From Poindextera sp035294785 (GTDB lineage Bacteria > Pseudomonadota > Alphaproteobacteria > Caulobacterales > Caulobacteraceae), in the NCBI GenBank assembly GCA_035294785.1, contig DATGKF010000116.1, forward strand, positions 27,690 to 91,689: a stretch of DNA of 64,000 nucleotides. Direction: 5' to 3'. Positions 50,036 to 58,407 of the stretch are shown here, in pieces; position 1 is the first letter of the stretch, and every line of letters begins with the position of its first letter. The translations under genes were made by a program, and so were the position numbers. Below the pieces are notes generated by a model. It was not told the DNA's origin. It saw only the letters and a program-made list of their open reading frames with translations, and searched no databases.

Positions 50036-50922
50036 TCGGCGGCCGCGCCCAGGCTCTCGCGCGCGAGCGCGACTTGCGGGAAGACGCGATCGATGCGGTC
50101 CCAGTCGAAGTCGCGCAGCAACCGCGCGAGCTTCCCGCGCGTGGTCGAGAGGTTGGTGTAGTGACGGAAGCGGGATTTGAGCGGGACGCCCCGAGCGCGC
50201 GGCTGACCGGGATCGACCTCCCACGGATGGATATAGAACACCGCCGGCCCGGCTTCGTCGCTGTTGATGCGAGCGATCGCGGCGCGCGACACCCAGTACG
50301 GAAGCAACCGGAAATAGCCGCCGCCCCCGCTCGGCCAGTTCCGCCCGGCGAGCTTGGCCGTGGCGATTGGAACCTCGACGAGTTGCTCGGCGCCGTCCGG
50401 CCGATAGGGCTTCCGCGGCGCGTCAGGGAAGGCGTAGAGGTCGCGCTTCACCGGATAGACGCTGGAGCTGTAGGTGAACCCTTCCTCCTCGAGCACGCGC
50501 CAGGCCCACGGAGTCGTCGGACCGACGCTGAACGTCGCCGCCCGGTAGCCGCGCACAGGGATCCCAGCAATATCTTCCAGGATGGCCTTCGCCTTCCTCA
50601 CATCGAGGCGAAATTCGTCCGCGGTCTGACTGTCGACCCGCGCGTGCCGATAGCCATGGCTGGCGAGTTCGTGGCCGCCGTCGGCGATCCGGCGCACCAG
50701 CTCAGGGTGCCGCTCGGCGATCCAGCCGAGAACGAAGAACGTGCCGCGACGCCCGGTCTGATCGAGCAGTTCGAGCAACGTCTCGGTGTTCGCCTCCACC
50801 CGCCGCACACAACGCTCCCACACCGAGATGGGATAGGCGGCGGCCAGGCTCTGCACCTGGAAATAGTCCTCGACGTCGACCGAAAAGGCGTTGGTGGGCG
50901 CCTGGACCGCGAGCTCGCTCAT
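50032..50922 (-). CDS. Polysaccharide deacetylase, XrtA/PEP-CTERM-associated
   Basis: 296 residues, NodB-like fold with the C-terminal extension typical of this family. FSVDVEDYFQV gives the catalytic aspartates, ELASHGYRHARV the metal-binding HxxxH-type motif, and GYRAATFSV the third motif; YIHPWEVDP is the C-terminal histidine motif. Removes N-acetyl groups from the glycan; no signal peptide is visible, so it may act before export. In an operon with FemAB (overlap 4 bp) and the outer-membrane barrel. Confidence 0.92.
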   Translation of the reverse strand: MSELAVQAPTNAFSVDVEDYFQVQSLAAAYPISVWERCVRRVEANTETLLELLDQTGRRGTFFVLGWIAERHPELVRRIADGGHELASHGYRHARVDSQTADEFRLDVRKAKAILEDIAGIPVRGYRAATFSVGPTTPWAWRVLEEEGFTYSSSVYPVKRDLYAFPDAPRKPYRPDGAEQLVEVPIATAKLAGRNWPSGGGGYFRLLPYWVSRAAIARINSDEAGPAVFYIHPWEVDPGQPRARGVPLKSRFRHYTNLSTTRGKLARLLRDFDWDRIDRVFPQVALARESLGAAAE

Positions 50923-50942
50923 GCCAAGGCCCCGGACGCGGC

Positions 50943-52628
50943 TCAGAACCGCTTCTTGAGCGCCACGAAGACGATGTTCTCATAGATCGTCAGGCGCGGA
51001 GCGGTCAGTTGCTCCTGGTGGTCGAACGCGTAGCCACCGGTGAGGTCGACGGTCGAATTCACCTTGTAGGCGAACTGCAGGGTCGCGTTGTAGACCTCGC
51101 TCGCGCCGAACACCGGGCTCGCGTAGGTGCGATAGTACCCTACGCCGAATCGGCCGGTGAGGTCGGGCCGAAGCGTTCGCGAATAGGTCGCCTGCCCTAT
51201 CAGCTCGCGATCATGACCGGTCGTGTTGAGGAAGTCGCGGTCGCGCCACGAGACGAACACATCGAACGTCTGGTCCGGCAACGTGTAGACGAAGTGACCG
51301 TCCGCCGTCGTATCCAGCGAGGGTTGGTTGAGAAGGTTGCCGTTGACCGTGAAGTTTGGGGTCAGCAGCGCCGTCGGCAGCGTGCCGCTCAGCTGGACGA
51401 ATCCGACGAACGCGTTGGCTATGGCCACCTGATCGGGCTCGAGGACCTGCTGGTAGTCGGCCGTCACATAGATCCGGTCGCTGACCTGGATGTAGGCGTT
51501 GGCGACCCACGCTGCTCGATTGTAGCGCTCGCCGCCCTCCAGGCTGATCTTCGACTTGTCGTTCAGCGCGTATTCGAAGCCGACGCTGAGGATCGGGGCG
51601 TTCACGTTCACGAGCCGGGGCAGAACGTCTTCCTCGTAGCCCGCGCGGCCGATCAACCGCAGGCGCGGCCCGAGCGCGTAGAAGAGCGATTCCAGCCCGC
51701 TGACGGTATAGAAGCCGTGGTTGTCGCTTTGGTACGCGGCGGCTGTGATCGACTCCAGGTTCGCGAACCGCTTTCCCGTGTCCGCCTGGGCGCCGACCTG
51801 CACGATGGTTGAGCCCGTCGGCAGGGCCGTGACGTGACTGTTGTCGGCGGCCGAGTAGAAAACCTGGTCGAAGTGGGCGATGGCGTCGAGATCGGCGAAG
51901 TCGCCGAGCGGGATCGTCAGGTGAGGACCGACATTGTAGGTCGCGAGCAGAACGCGCCCGGCCACGCCGGTGCGATCGATCGCCGGGGCGCCGAAGGACG
52001 AGACATTGCCGTCCGTCACCGTCCCGGCGGCTTCGATCACCAGTGTCTGCGGGATCAGAGCATAGGAGCCGGTCCCGAACGCCTGAACCGAAAGGCCGCT
52101 GAGCGCGTCGTGGCGCGCGTACCAGTCGTATGAAACTTGCGCGGTGGCCGTCGCTTGTGTGCGAACGCCGATGACCGCGACGCCGAGTCCAAGGATCCCG
52201 CGGGTGATGAAGTCCGATTGGCGATTGTGCTGCGTCAGCAGCGCGTTGTCGGTGAAGAGCTCCTCGACGCCGATAGAGGGCGTGAAGGTGAAGGCCCGCG
52301 CGGTCGGCGGCGGGGCCGGCGGCGGGGTCGGGTTGTTGGCGGCTGGAGCGCCGGGGACGGCGGCGGTCGGCGCCGCTGGATTCGGCGTGGGCGCGGCCGG
52401 GATCTCCGGCGCCAGTGGATTGATGACGGGCGCGCCGCCGGGCGTGCTGTTGGCGCTGGTATCGGCAATGTCCGGCGCGGCGGCGGCGTAGCGCGCCGTG
52501 GCGATCACTTCCGCATCCTGCGCGCGCGCCTGAGTCCCCAAGGCGACCCAGCACGCCGTCACGAACAGTCCCGCCAGCAAGGCGCGGGCCTGCCGTTGTG
52601 TAGCCTTTGATTTCGGCCGGTCGCGCAT
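50943..52628 (-). CDS. Outer-membrane beta-barrel protein of the XrtA polysaccharide locus
   Basis: 561 residues from the ATG at 52628 (AGGGGG upstream). Sec signal peptide about residues 14-37 ending AQA, then a Pro/Ala-rich linker of about 60 residues (APEIPAAPTPNPAAP), then alternating amphipathic strands (VSYDWYARHD, GGYAFDHQEQ) closing with the aromatic end LKKRF typical of barrels. Resembles the barrel protein associated with exosortase-A polysaccharide export and probably forms the outer-membrane exit pore or a secretin-like partner of the Wza-like protein. Confidence 0.8.
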   Translation of the reverse strand: MRDRPKSKATQRQARALLAGLFVTACWVALGTQARAQDAEVIATARYAAAAPDIADTSANSTPGGAPVINPLAPEIPAAPTPNPAAPTAAVPGAPAANNPTPPPAPPPTARAFTFTPSIGVEELFTDNALLTQHNRQSDFITRGILGLGVAVIGVRTQATATAQVSYDWYARHDALSGLSVQAFGTGSYALIPQTLVIEAAGTVTDGNVSSFGAPAIDRTGVAGRVLLATYNVGPHLTIPLGDFADLDAIAHFDQVFYSAADNSHVTALPTGSTIVQVGAQADTGKRFANLESITAAAYQSDNHGFYTVSGLESLFYALGPRLRLIGRAGYEEDVLPRLVNVNAPILSVGFEYALNDKSKISLEGGERYNRAAWVANAYIQVSDRIYVTADYQQVLEPDQVAIANAFVGFVQLSGTLPTALLTPNFTVNGNLLNQPSLDTTADGHFVYTLPDQTFDVFVSWRDRDFLNTTGHDRELIGQATYSRTLRPDLTGRFGVGYYRTYASPVFGASEVYNATLQFAYKVNSTVDLTGGYAFDHQEQLTAPRLTIYENIVFVALKKRF

Positions 52629-52653
52629 GGATTGCCCCCTGTCGCTCGTCAAG

Positions 52654-53472
52654 TCAGCGTCGCGAGTAGCGAACCGGCGACTGTGAATGGTCGGTCTTGT
52701 TCATCACCACGACAACTCGCGTCTCGTCGATCGGGCCCGATTGCCTGTGCAGAATGCCCAAACCTTCATCGATATCGGCCCGCTTGGTCTGGCCCTTCGC
52801 AGCCACAAGCAGGATCTGGCCGGCGTGGCTGGCCAGGGAGACGGTCTCGCTGCAGGACAAGATCGATCCTGAGTCGACGATGACGATGTGCTTCTCACCC
52901 CCGGCGTGCAGTGCGTTCAAGAGGTCGCGCATGCGATCGCTTGCGATCAGCTCGGGTGCGGCGACACGCGGCCCGCCGGCCGGCACGGCATAGACGCCGC
53001 GGACGCTGGTTGGATAGACGATGTCATTGATTTCGATCTCGTCATTCTCCAGGAAGTCCAACAGCCCGAGTTCGCCATCCAGGTGCATCCGCCGCGACAG
53101 GTCCGGGTTGCGCATGTCTGTGTCGATCAGAACCACGCGGCAGTCGCGCTCGAACATGAAGCTCATCGCAAGGCCGATCGACACGGTGGTCTTCCCGTCC
53201 CGCGGGCTGGCGCTGGTGACGAGGATCGTGCGCGGATCATTTCGGTCATTCCGCCGGCGGCCGGCTTGGATGCGCGTCATCAGGTGCCGCTTGATGGCGC
53301 GAAACTCCTCACGGGTCTGAGAATCGTCGAAGTGGGGCGTGCGTACGGCGCCGATCGTCTTCAGCTCGCCGCCACGGGTCTCGAGCTTTTCGACCTGGCC
53401 GCCGTTGGCAGCCGAGACAGCGGCCGGATCGGTGCCGACCAGTGTGGGCAGGAAGGGCGATTTGGCGTGCAT
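52654..53472 (-). CDS. BY-kinase-like ATPase (XrtA-associated, CpsD/EpsG type)
   Basis: 272-residue soluble ATPase paired with the chain-length protein encoded just upstream (10-bp gap). Walker A SASPRDGKTT (about 87-96) and Walker A' VVLIDTDMRNPDL (about 113-125) are intact. Two oddities: Walker B, usually DTPP, reads IVIVDSGSIL, and the C-terminus has only one tyrosine (VRYSRR) instead of a tyrosine cluster, so classic autophosphorylation is doubtful. It likely controls polymer length or export with the Wzz-like protein. Confidence 0.87.
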   Translation of the reverse strand: MHAKSPFLPTLVGTDPAAVSAANGGQVEKLETRGGELKTIGAVRTPHFDDSQTREEFRAIKRHLMTRIQAGRRRNDRNDPRTILVTSASPRDGKTTVSIGLAMSFMFERDCRVVLIDTDMRNPDLSRRMHLDGELGLLDFLENDEIEINDIVYPTSVRGVYAVPAGGPRVAAPELIASDRMRDLLNALHAGGEKHIVIVDSGSILSCSETVSLASHAGQILLVAAKGQTKRADIDEGLGILHRQSGPIDETRVVVVMNKTDHSQSPVRYSRR

Positions 53473-53482
53473 CGAATGCTCC

Positions 53483-54940
53483 TCAGCGATCGCGCGTCTG
53501 GTTCAGCATCGACGCCACATTGGTCAGAACCGTCGACCCGAACCGCCCCACGTCACTGATGCTCGCCGCCATGACGCTGGCCAGCACCAGGACGACAGCC
53601 AAGCTGGCGCCGGCGATCATGGGCACGCGCGAGACGCGCCGCGTCTCGCCGTTGTCCCAGGCGGGCTCCCAGGACACAGTGCCGATCACCGGCAGCCGGA
53701 AGGCCTCCTCCAACTCGCGCGGAGAGACGAAGACGCCGTTCATGGCGCCGCGCAGATAGGCGGCCCCGAGGCCCGCGGCGCCGGCGGCCAGGAAGCCCAG
53801 CACGAGGTACAGGCCGCGGTTCGGCCCGATCGGGGAAGGCGGCACGACCGGGGTCCGTGTGACCTGGTACTTGTTGGAGCCGTCGGCGCTGTACATCGCC
53901 AGCGACATGCGGGTCGCCTCGCGTCGAGCGACCAACTGCTCGTAGTTCAGGTGCAGCACTTCGTCGTTGCGCTGCAGATCCTGCCACTGCGCCTGGATGT
54001 CGGGCGCGATGGCGACGAAGCCCGGACCACGGCGCACGCGGACGACGCGTCGCTGCGTCGGGCCGCTGGCGATCGTCGGCGCCGGCGCGTTGGCCAGCTC
54101 GCGGCTGCGCTCGGCTTGGGCGATCTCGAGCTGGCGCCTGGCCGTGACAACGTCGGGATAGTTGTCCGTGTATTGCGTCCGCAGGTTCGCGATCTGCGCC
54201 TGCAGCTGCGCAACGCGCTCACTCGATGCGGTCGCGGCGGGCGGTGCGGCGACCGCTCGCGCCGCGGCGGGGGCGGTGATCGTCGTCGTGCCCATATCCC
54301 CGGTGTCGAGCGGCAGAGGCGCGGCGTTCGGCAGAAGCGAGACGCCTGGATGCTGCTTGCGAAAATCCGTCAGCTTGGATTGGGAGTCGCTCAGCATCGT
54401 CTGGTATGAGGCGATCTGCTGGTCCAGGAACGTGGCGGTGTCGTCGAGCGCTTTCTTGTTGCGGTCGACGCTGCCGGAAATGAAGGCGTTCAGGACCGCA
54501 CGCACGACGTTGCGGGCGTGCACCGGATCGGTATCGGCGTAGTGGAACTCGATGAAGCCGTCATCGCCATCCGAGGTGATGTGAATGCGGCTCTTCAGGC
54601 GTGCGACCGCGCGCGCCATCGCCGCGTCGTTCATCGTGGCGGCGGCCGGATCGAGCTGACGGATCACCGGCGTCAGGTTCTGGTCGCTCAACAAGGTCTT
54701 TTGAACGACGACCGCATTGCCATCGTCTGGGTGCGCGAGCGCGACCCCCTGCGTGGCGGCGGCCAGCGTCGTGTCCTTGTTCACGAGCACCTGCGCCCAG
54801 GCGTCATAGACGTCCGGAAGCTGCAGGACGTAGAGGGCCGCTCCGCAAAGCACCACGGTAGCGGCCATCACGAACGTCCAGCGGTAATACCAGAGACGCT
54901 GGCCCTCGTCGTAAATCAGATTGAGCAGTTGGGTGATCAT
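53483..54940 (-). CDS. Wzz-like polysaccharide chain-length determinant, XrtA-associated
   Basis: 485 residues. Membrane helix near residues 21-41 (WTFVMAATVVLCGAALYVL), a long periplasmic coiled region (residues 60-400, including FLDQQIASYQTMLSDSQSKL and an Ala/Pro-rich stretch) and a second helix near 440-465 before a short cytosolic tail. No kinase domain is attached, the kinase being separate. Regulates chain length and links the inner-membrane polymerase/exporter with the Wza-like protein encoded upstream. Confidence 0.9.
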   Translation of the reverse strand: MITQLLNLIYDEGQRLWYYRWTFVMAATVVLCGAALYVLQLPDVYDAWAQVLVNKDTTLAAATQGVALAHPDDGNAVVVQKTLLSDQNLTPVIRQLDPAAATMNDAAMARAVARLKSRIHITSDGDDGFIEFHYADTDPVHARNVVRAVLNAFISGSVDRNKKALDDTATFLDQQIASYQTMLSDSQSKLTDFRKQHPGVSLLPNAAPLPLDTGDMGTTTITAPAAARAVAAPPAATASSERVAQLQAQIANLRTQYTDNYPDVVTARRQLEIAQAERSRELANAPAPTIASGPTQRRVVRVRRGPGFVAIAPDIQAQWQDLQRNDEVLHLNYEQLVARREATRMSLAMYSADGSNKYQVTRTPVVPPSPIGPNRGLYLVLGFLAAGAAGLGAAYLRGAMNGVFVSPRELEEAFRLPVIGTVSWEPAWDNGETRRVSRVPMIAGASLAVVLVLASVMAASISDVGRFGSTVLTNVASMLNQTRDR

Positions 54941-54984
54941 GCTGTGCTTTGATCTGGAATTGACTCGAACTTGACTAAGGAGAC

Positions 54985-55608
54985 CTAAAACATGCGTTCC
55001 GGGATGCGGATGATGTCGCCGGGGCGCATCTGCATGTTGGCGTTCAGATCGCCGCCGCGCACCAGGTCAGCCAGGTGCAGGGGATAGGCCTTGTAGACGC
55101 CGTCTTCCATGCGGAGCAGTTCGGCGCCGTTGCCGTTGGCGAACACGTTCAGACCACCGACGTCGATGACAACGTCAAGCGCGGTCAAACCCGAACGGTA
55201 CGGCACGGTCTTCGGCGTGACGGCGGCGCCGATCACGCGGATGGCCGCGGAATTGTCGGGCGAGGCGAAGGTGCGCACGACGACGGTGACCACCGGATCC
55301 TGGATGTAGTTGCTGAGCGCCGCCTTCAGGTCGGCCGCCAGTTGGGTGGGCGTCCTGCCTTGAGCCTGGACGTCCTGCACCAGCGGCGTGGTGATCTTGC
55401 CGTCGGGCCGGACCGGCACGTCGCTTGAAAGGTCGGGGTTCCGCCACACGAAGATGTGCAGCATGTCGCCTGGGCCGATCACATAGGCCGGCGCTTCGGC
55501 GTCGGCGCTCGTGGGCGCTGAGACGACGGCGACGGGCTGAGCCAGGGCGGTCAGCGGAGCCGCGAGCGACAGAACGCCGACCGCGAGAAGTTTACGAAGC
55601 GCATTCAT
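54985..55608 (-). CDS. Polysaccharide export protein (Wza-like), XrtA-associated
   Basis: 207 residues from the ATG at 55608 (GAGG at 7-nt spacing). Sec signal peptide of about 24 residues ending ALAQ with no lipobox cysteine, then the Poly_export domain (YVIGPGDMLHIFVWRNPDLSS, VRPDGKITTPLV) and one SLBB repeat ending in MQMRPGDIIRIPE. Forms the periplasmic/outer-membrane translocon. First gene of a leftward operon: wza-like, wzz-like, BY-kinase, barrel, deacetylase, FemAB. Confidence 0.92.
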   Translation of the reverse strand: MNALRKLLAVGVLSLAAPLTALAQPVAVVSAPTSADAEAPAYVIGPGDMLHIFVWRNPDLSSDVPVRPDGKITTPLVQDVQAQGRTPTQLAADLKAALSNYIQDPVVTVVVRTFASPDNSAAIRVIGAAVTPKTVPYRSGLTALDVVIDVGGLNVFANGNGAELLRMEDGVYKAYPLHLADLVRGGDLNANMQMRPGDIIRIPERMF

Positions 55609-55666
55609 GGGGTGCCTCAATCGATGTTCCGGCGTTGGCACAGGCCAGCGCGTCGGCTCCCCGAGG

Positions 55667-55682
55667 TGCAAAGCCCGTTCCA
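55667..55682 (-). promoter_or_regulatory. Sigma-54 (-24/-12) promoter of the export operon
   Basis: Minus strand TGGAACG-GGCT-TTGCA: one mismatch to the full consensus, exact spacing. Predicted start about 55656, leader about 48 nt. A GGCGAC-N4-GTCGCC dyad (55725-55740) and TACAATGTA (55744-55752) lie upstream at enhancer distance. Confidence 0.75.
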
Positions 55683-55846
55683 GAGCCCCCTTGGCGCGAG
55701 TCCCGTTCTGAAACGCAGCGCCACGGCGACGACCGTCGCCGCGTACAATGTAAGCAGAGCAACGCTTTCCGCCCGCCTAACGCGTCAGAACAGGGCTTCG
55801 TTGACGGCCCCCCAGGCCGATCCGCTACCGGAAACGCGACAGAATC

Positions 55847-55922
55847 TGGTGGAGCCGAGGGGAGTCGAACCCCTGACCTCCTCATTGCGAACGAGGCGCT
55901 CTACCAACTGAGCTACGGCCCC
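55847..55922 (-). tRNA. tRNA-Ala (anticodon CGC)
   Basis: A 76-nt cloverleaf with encoded CCA end. Anticodon loop TTCGCAA gives anticodon CGC (reads GCG, alanine). The acceptor stem has the G3:U70 wobble pair that identifies alanine tRNAs, and the D and T arms are regular (GCTC-GAGC; AGGGG-TTCGACT-CCCCT). It marks the boundary between the polysaccharide locus and housekeeping genes. Confidence 0.96.
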
Positions 55923-56098
55923 TTTTTGGGAGCGCGGCAGATAAGGGCCGCCCGGTTAGACTGTCAAGCAAGGCGCTGGGGTGTTTAGGGCGCCCGCGCT
56001 GGAGCCCCTTGGGGCGTCGCCCGAGGGTGGGCCGAACCCGTGCTTGCCGCCGCCGGCCGGCGCGCGGTAGATGCCCTCGATTCACGAGGGACCGCTCC

Positions 56099-56407
56099 AT
56101 GGAGGTGATTCTCTACCCGGCTCTGTCGCTGCTGAGCTGGGTGATTCAGATCTACATCTTCATCATCATCGCCATGGTGATCATGAGCTGGTTGACGGCG
56201 TTCAACGTCGTGAACCCTCGCAATCAGTTCGTCGTTCAGGTCGACCGCATCCTCTTGGCGCTGACCAACCCGGTGCTGAACCCCGTGCGCCGGATCCTTC
56301 CCGCGATGGGCGGGCTCGATATCAGCCCGATGATCGTCGGCTTCGTGCTCGCCGCGCTCCTGCAGGCGATCGCCCTGCTCCAGCGCCGGGTTCTGTACGG
56401 CGTCTAG
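56099..56407 (+). CDS. YggT family membrane protein
   Basis: 102 residues with two membrane segments (about 7-30 and 78-97) and the family motif LTNPVLNPVRRILP between them. Start ATG at 56099 behind GAGGG. YggT proteins are small inner-membrane proteins of uncertain function, linked to osmotic stress or membrane-protein placement. No sigma-54 element precedes it. Confidence 0.88.
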   Translation: MEVILYPALSLLSWVIQIYIFIIIAMVIMSWLTAFNVVNPRNQFVVQVDRILLALTNPVLNPVRRILPAMGGLDISPMIVGFVLAALLQAIALLQRRVLYGV

Positions 56408-56431
56408 GGGCCGACCGCGCGAACCGGCGGC

Positions 56432-57304
56432 TTAGCCGGACGCCCGCTGCGCCATCATCGCCTGCACCTGCTCGAGGGAAAAGCCGAGCAGCTCCATGAT
56501 CGGCGAGGCCGCCGTCTGATCCCATGAGTGGCGGTCGCCGACGGTGATGCCGCCGTCGACGATGAGATGCGTGCCGGTCACGAACGCCGCGGTCGCGAGG
56601 TAGAGGCAGGCGCGGGCGATGTCGTCCGGCATGCCGGCCTTGGCCACCGGCTGGAATTTCGGCGCGGTCTCCTGCACGCGGGCGGCCATCTGATCGGCGG
56701 CTTCGCGCGGCAGGCCGATGGAGGCGCCGAAGATGGAGGTGGCGATGAGGCCCGGGCATATGGCGTTGACGCGGATCTTGTCGGCCGCGAGCTGCGCCGC
56801 CGCCACGCGCGTCAGGTGGATCACCGCGCCCTTGGCGGTGGAATAGGCGACCGGGCCCCAGCCGGCCTCGACGCCGGCGATGGAGGCGGTGTTGACGATG
56901 GCCCCACCGCCCCTGGCCTTCATCAGCGGGATGGCGTGCTTCATCCCCAGCATGACGGCGCGCAGGAGCAGGTTCATCGTCCCGTCCCACGCCTCGATGG
57001 TCATCTCGGCGAGACCCGCGCCGGTCCCGCCGGAGCCGGCGTTGTTGAAGAGGACGTCGAGGCCGCCGAAGGCCTCGCTCGCCGCCGCTGTGGCGGCCGC
57101 GATGTCGGCTTCGATCGTGACGTCGCAGTGGGCGTAGCGGACGCGGCCGGGGAACCGCTGTTCCAGCACCGCGCCCTTTTCGTCCTGCAGATCGGCGACG
57201 ACGACGCGGGCGCCCTCGGCGAGGAAGAGTTCGACCGTGCCGAGGCCGATGCCGGAGCAGCCGCCGGTGACGAGCGCGATCTTGCCGTCCAGTTGACCGG
57301 CCAT
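56432..57304 (-). CDS. SDR-family oxidoreductase
   Basis: 290 residues. GGCSGIGLGTVELFL cofactor motif at residues 14-28, NNAGSGG, and the catalytic S-Y-K set in NTASIAGVEAGWGPVAYSTAKGA. The C-terminal 35 residues (SWDQTAASPIMELLGFSLEQVQAMMAQ) extend beyond the usual SDR core. NAD(P)-dependent oxidation or reduction of an unknown substrate. Its ATG lies 2 bp from the stop of the quinone oxidoreductase gene, so they are co-transcribed. Confidence 0.87.
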   Translation of the reverse strand: MAGQLDGKIALVTGGCSGIGLGTVELFLAEGARVVVADLQDEKGAVLEQRFPGRVRYAHCDVTIEADIAAATAAASEAFGGLDVLFNNAGSGGTGAGLAEMTIEAWDGTMNLLLRAVMLGMKHAIPLMKARGGGAIVNTASIAGVEAGWGPVAYSTAKGAVIHLTRVAAAQLAADKIRVNAICPGLIATSIFGASIGLPREAADQMAARVQETAPKFQPVAKAGMPDDIARACLYLATAAFVTGTHLIVDGGITVGDRHSWDQTAASPIMELLGFSLEQVQAMMAQRASG

Positions 57305-57306
57305 GA

Positions 57307-58305
57307 TCAGTCCATCGTGACCACTACCTTGCCCATGGCCTGGCGGCTGGCGAGGCGGCTGATGGCTTCGCCGGCGCGGGCCAGCGGGAAGCGCTCTGAC
57401 ACGCGCGGGCGGATCTTGCCAGCGGCGTAGAGCTCGAACAGGTCCTTGATGTTCTGCTGGTGGGCCCGGGGGTCGCGGGCGACCGCGGCGCCCCAGAAGA
57501 CGCCGACGATGTCGCAGCTCTTCAGCAGCGCGAGGTTGAGCGGAATGCGCGGGATGCCCGCGGGGAAGCCGACGACCAGGAACCGGCCCTCCCAGGCCAT
57601 GGAGCGGATAGCGGCCTCTGCGTAGTCGCCGCCGACACCGTCGTAGACCACGTCGGCGCCGTGCTCGCCGACCGCGTCCTTGAACAGATTGGACAGCGCC
57701 CGCTGCCCGTCCCTATCGAAGGGGCCAAGCGGATAGACCACGCCCTCGTCGGCGCCGCTCGCCTTGGCGAATTCGACCTTCTCTGGCGACGACGCCGCGG
57801 CGACTACGTGTGCGCCCATGGCGTGTCCGAGCTCGACAGCGGCCAGGCCGACCCCTCCCGCGGCGCCAAGCACCAGCAAGGTCTGGCCCGCCTTCAGAAA
57901 CCCACGGTCTTTCAGCGCATAGTAGGACGTGCCGTAGGTCATGATGAATGTCGCCGCTTCGTCGAACGGCATCGAGTCTGGGATCTTCACCAGTCGCGCG
58001 GCCTCGAGCGCAAGCTCTTCCACCATGCCGCCGCAGGTGATGTTGGCCAGCACGCGGTCGCCCGGCTTGACGTTCGAGACGCCATCGCCAACCGACTTCA
58101 CCACACCGGAGATCTCGGCGCCGGGCGCGAACGGCCGCGGCGGCTTGAACTGGTACTTGTCCTCGATGATCAGGACGTCGGGGTAGTTGACGCCGCAGGC
58201 CTTGACCTCGACGACGGCGAACCCGGCCTTCGGCGTCGGGCTCGGAAGATCTTCGAGCACCAGCGTCTCGGGCCCGCCAACGGCCTTGCTCAACAGCGCC
58301 TTCAT
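57307..58305 (-). CDS. NADPH:quinone oxidoreductase family (zinc-independent MDR)
   Basis: 332 residues, medium-chain dehydrogenase fold. VVEVKACGVNYPDVLIIEDKY near the N-terminus, AGGVGLAAVELGHAMGA as the NADPH motif, and lack of the zinc-ligand GHE-type motif place it in the quinone reductase/crotonyl-CoA-reductase-like group. Cotranscribed with the downstream SDR. Substrate unknown. Confidence 0.87.
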   Translation of the reverse strand: MKALLSKAVGGPETLVLEDLPSPTPKAGFAVVEVKACGVNYPDVLIIEDKYQFKPPRPFAPGAEISGVVKSVGDGVSNVKPGDRVLANITCGGMVEELALEAARLVKIPDSMPFDEAATFIMTYGTSYYALKDRGFLKAGQTLLVLGAAGGVGLAAVELGHAMGAHVVAAASSPEKVEFAKASGADEGVVYPLGPFDRDGQRALSNLFKDAVGEHGADVVYDGVGGDYAEAAIRSMAWEGRFLVVGFPAGIPRIPLNLALLKSCDIVGVFWGAAVARDPRAHQQNIKDLFELYAAGKIRPRVSERFPLARAGEAISRLASRQAMGKVVVTMD

Positions 58306-58407
58306 CGCGTCGCTCCCTTCGATCCCGATCCTCGGAATGACGCTAGCGCATGGCGCCCGGCCGGCAAAGGCGGACGCGAGGGCAAGATCGTGGGCGGCGC
58401 GCGCGCC

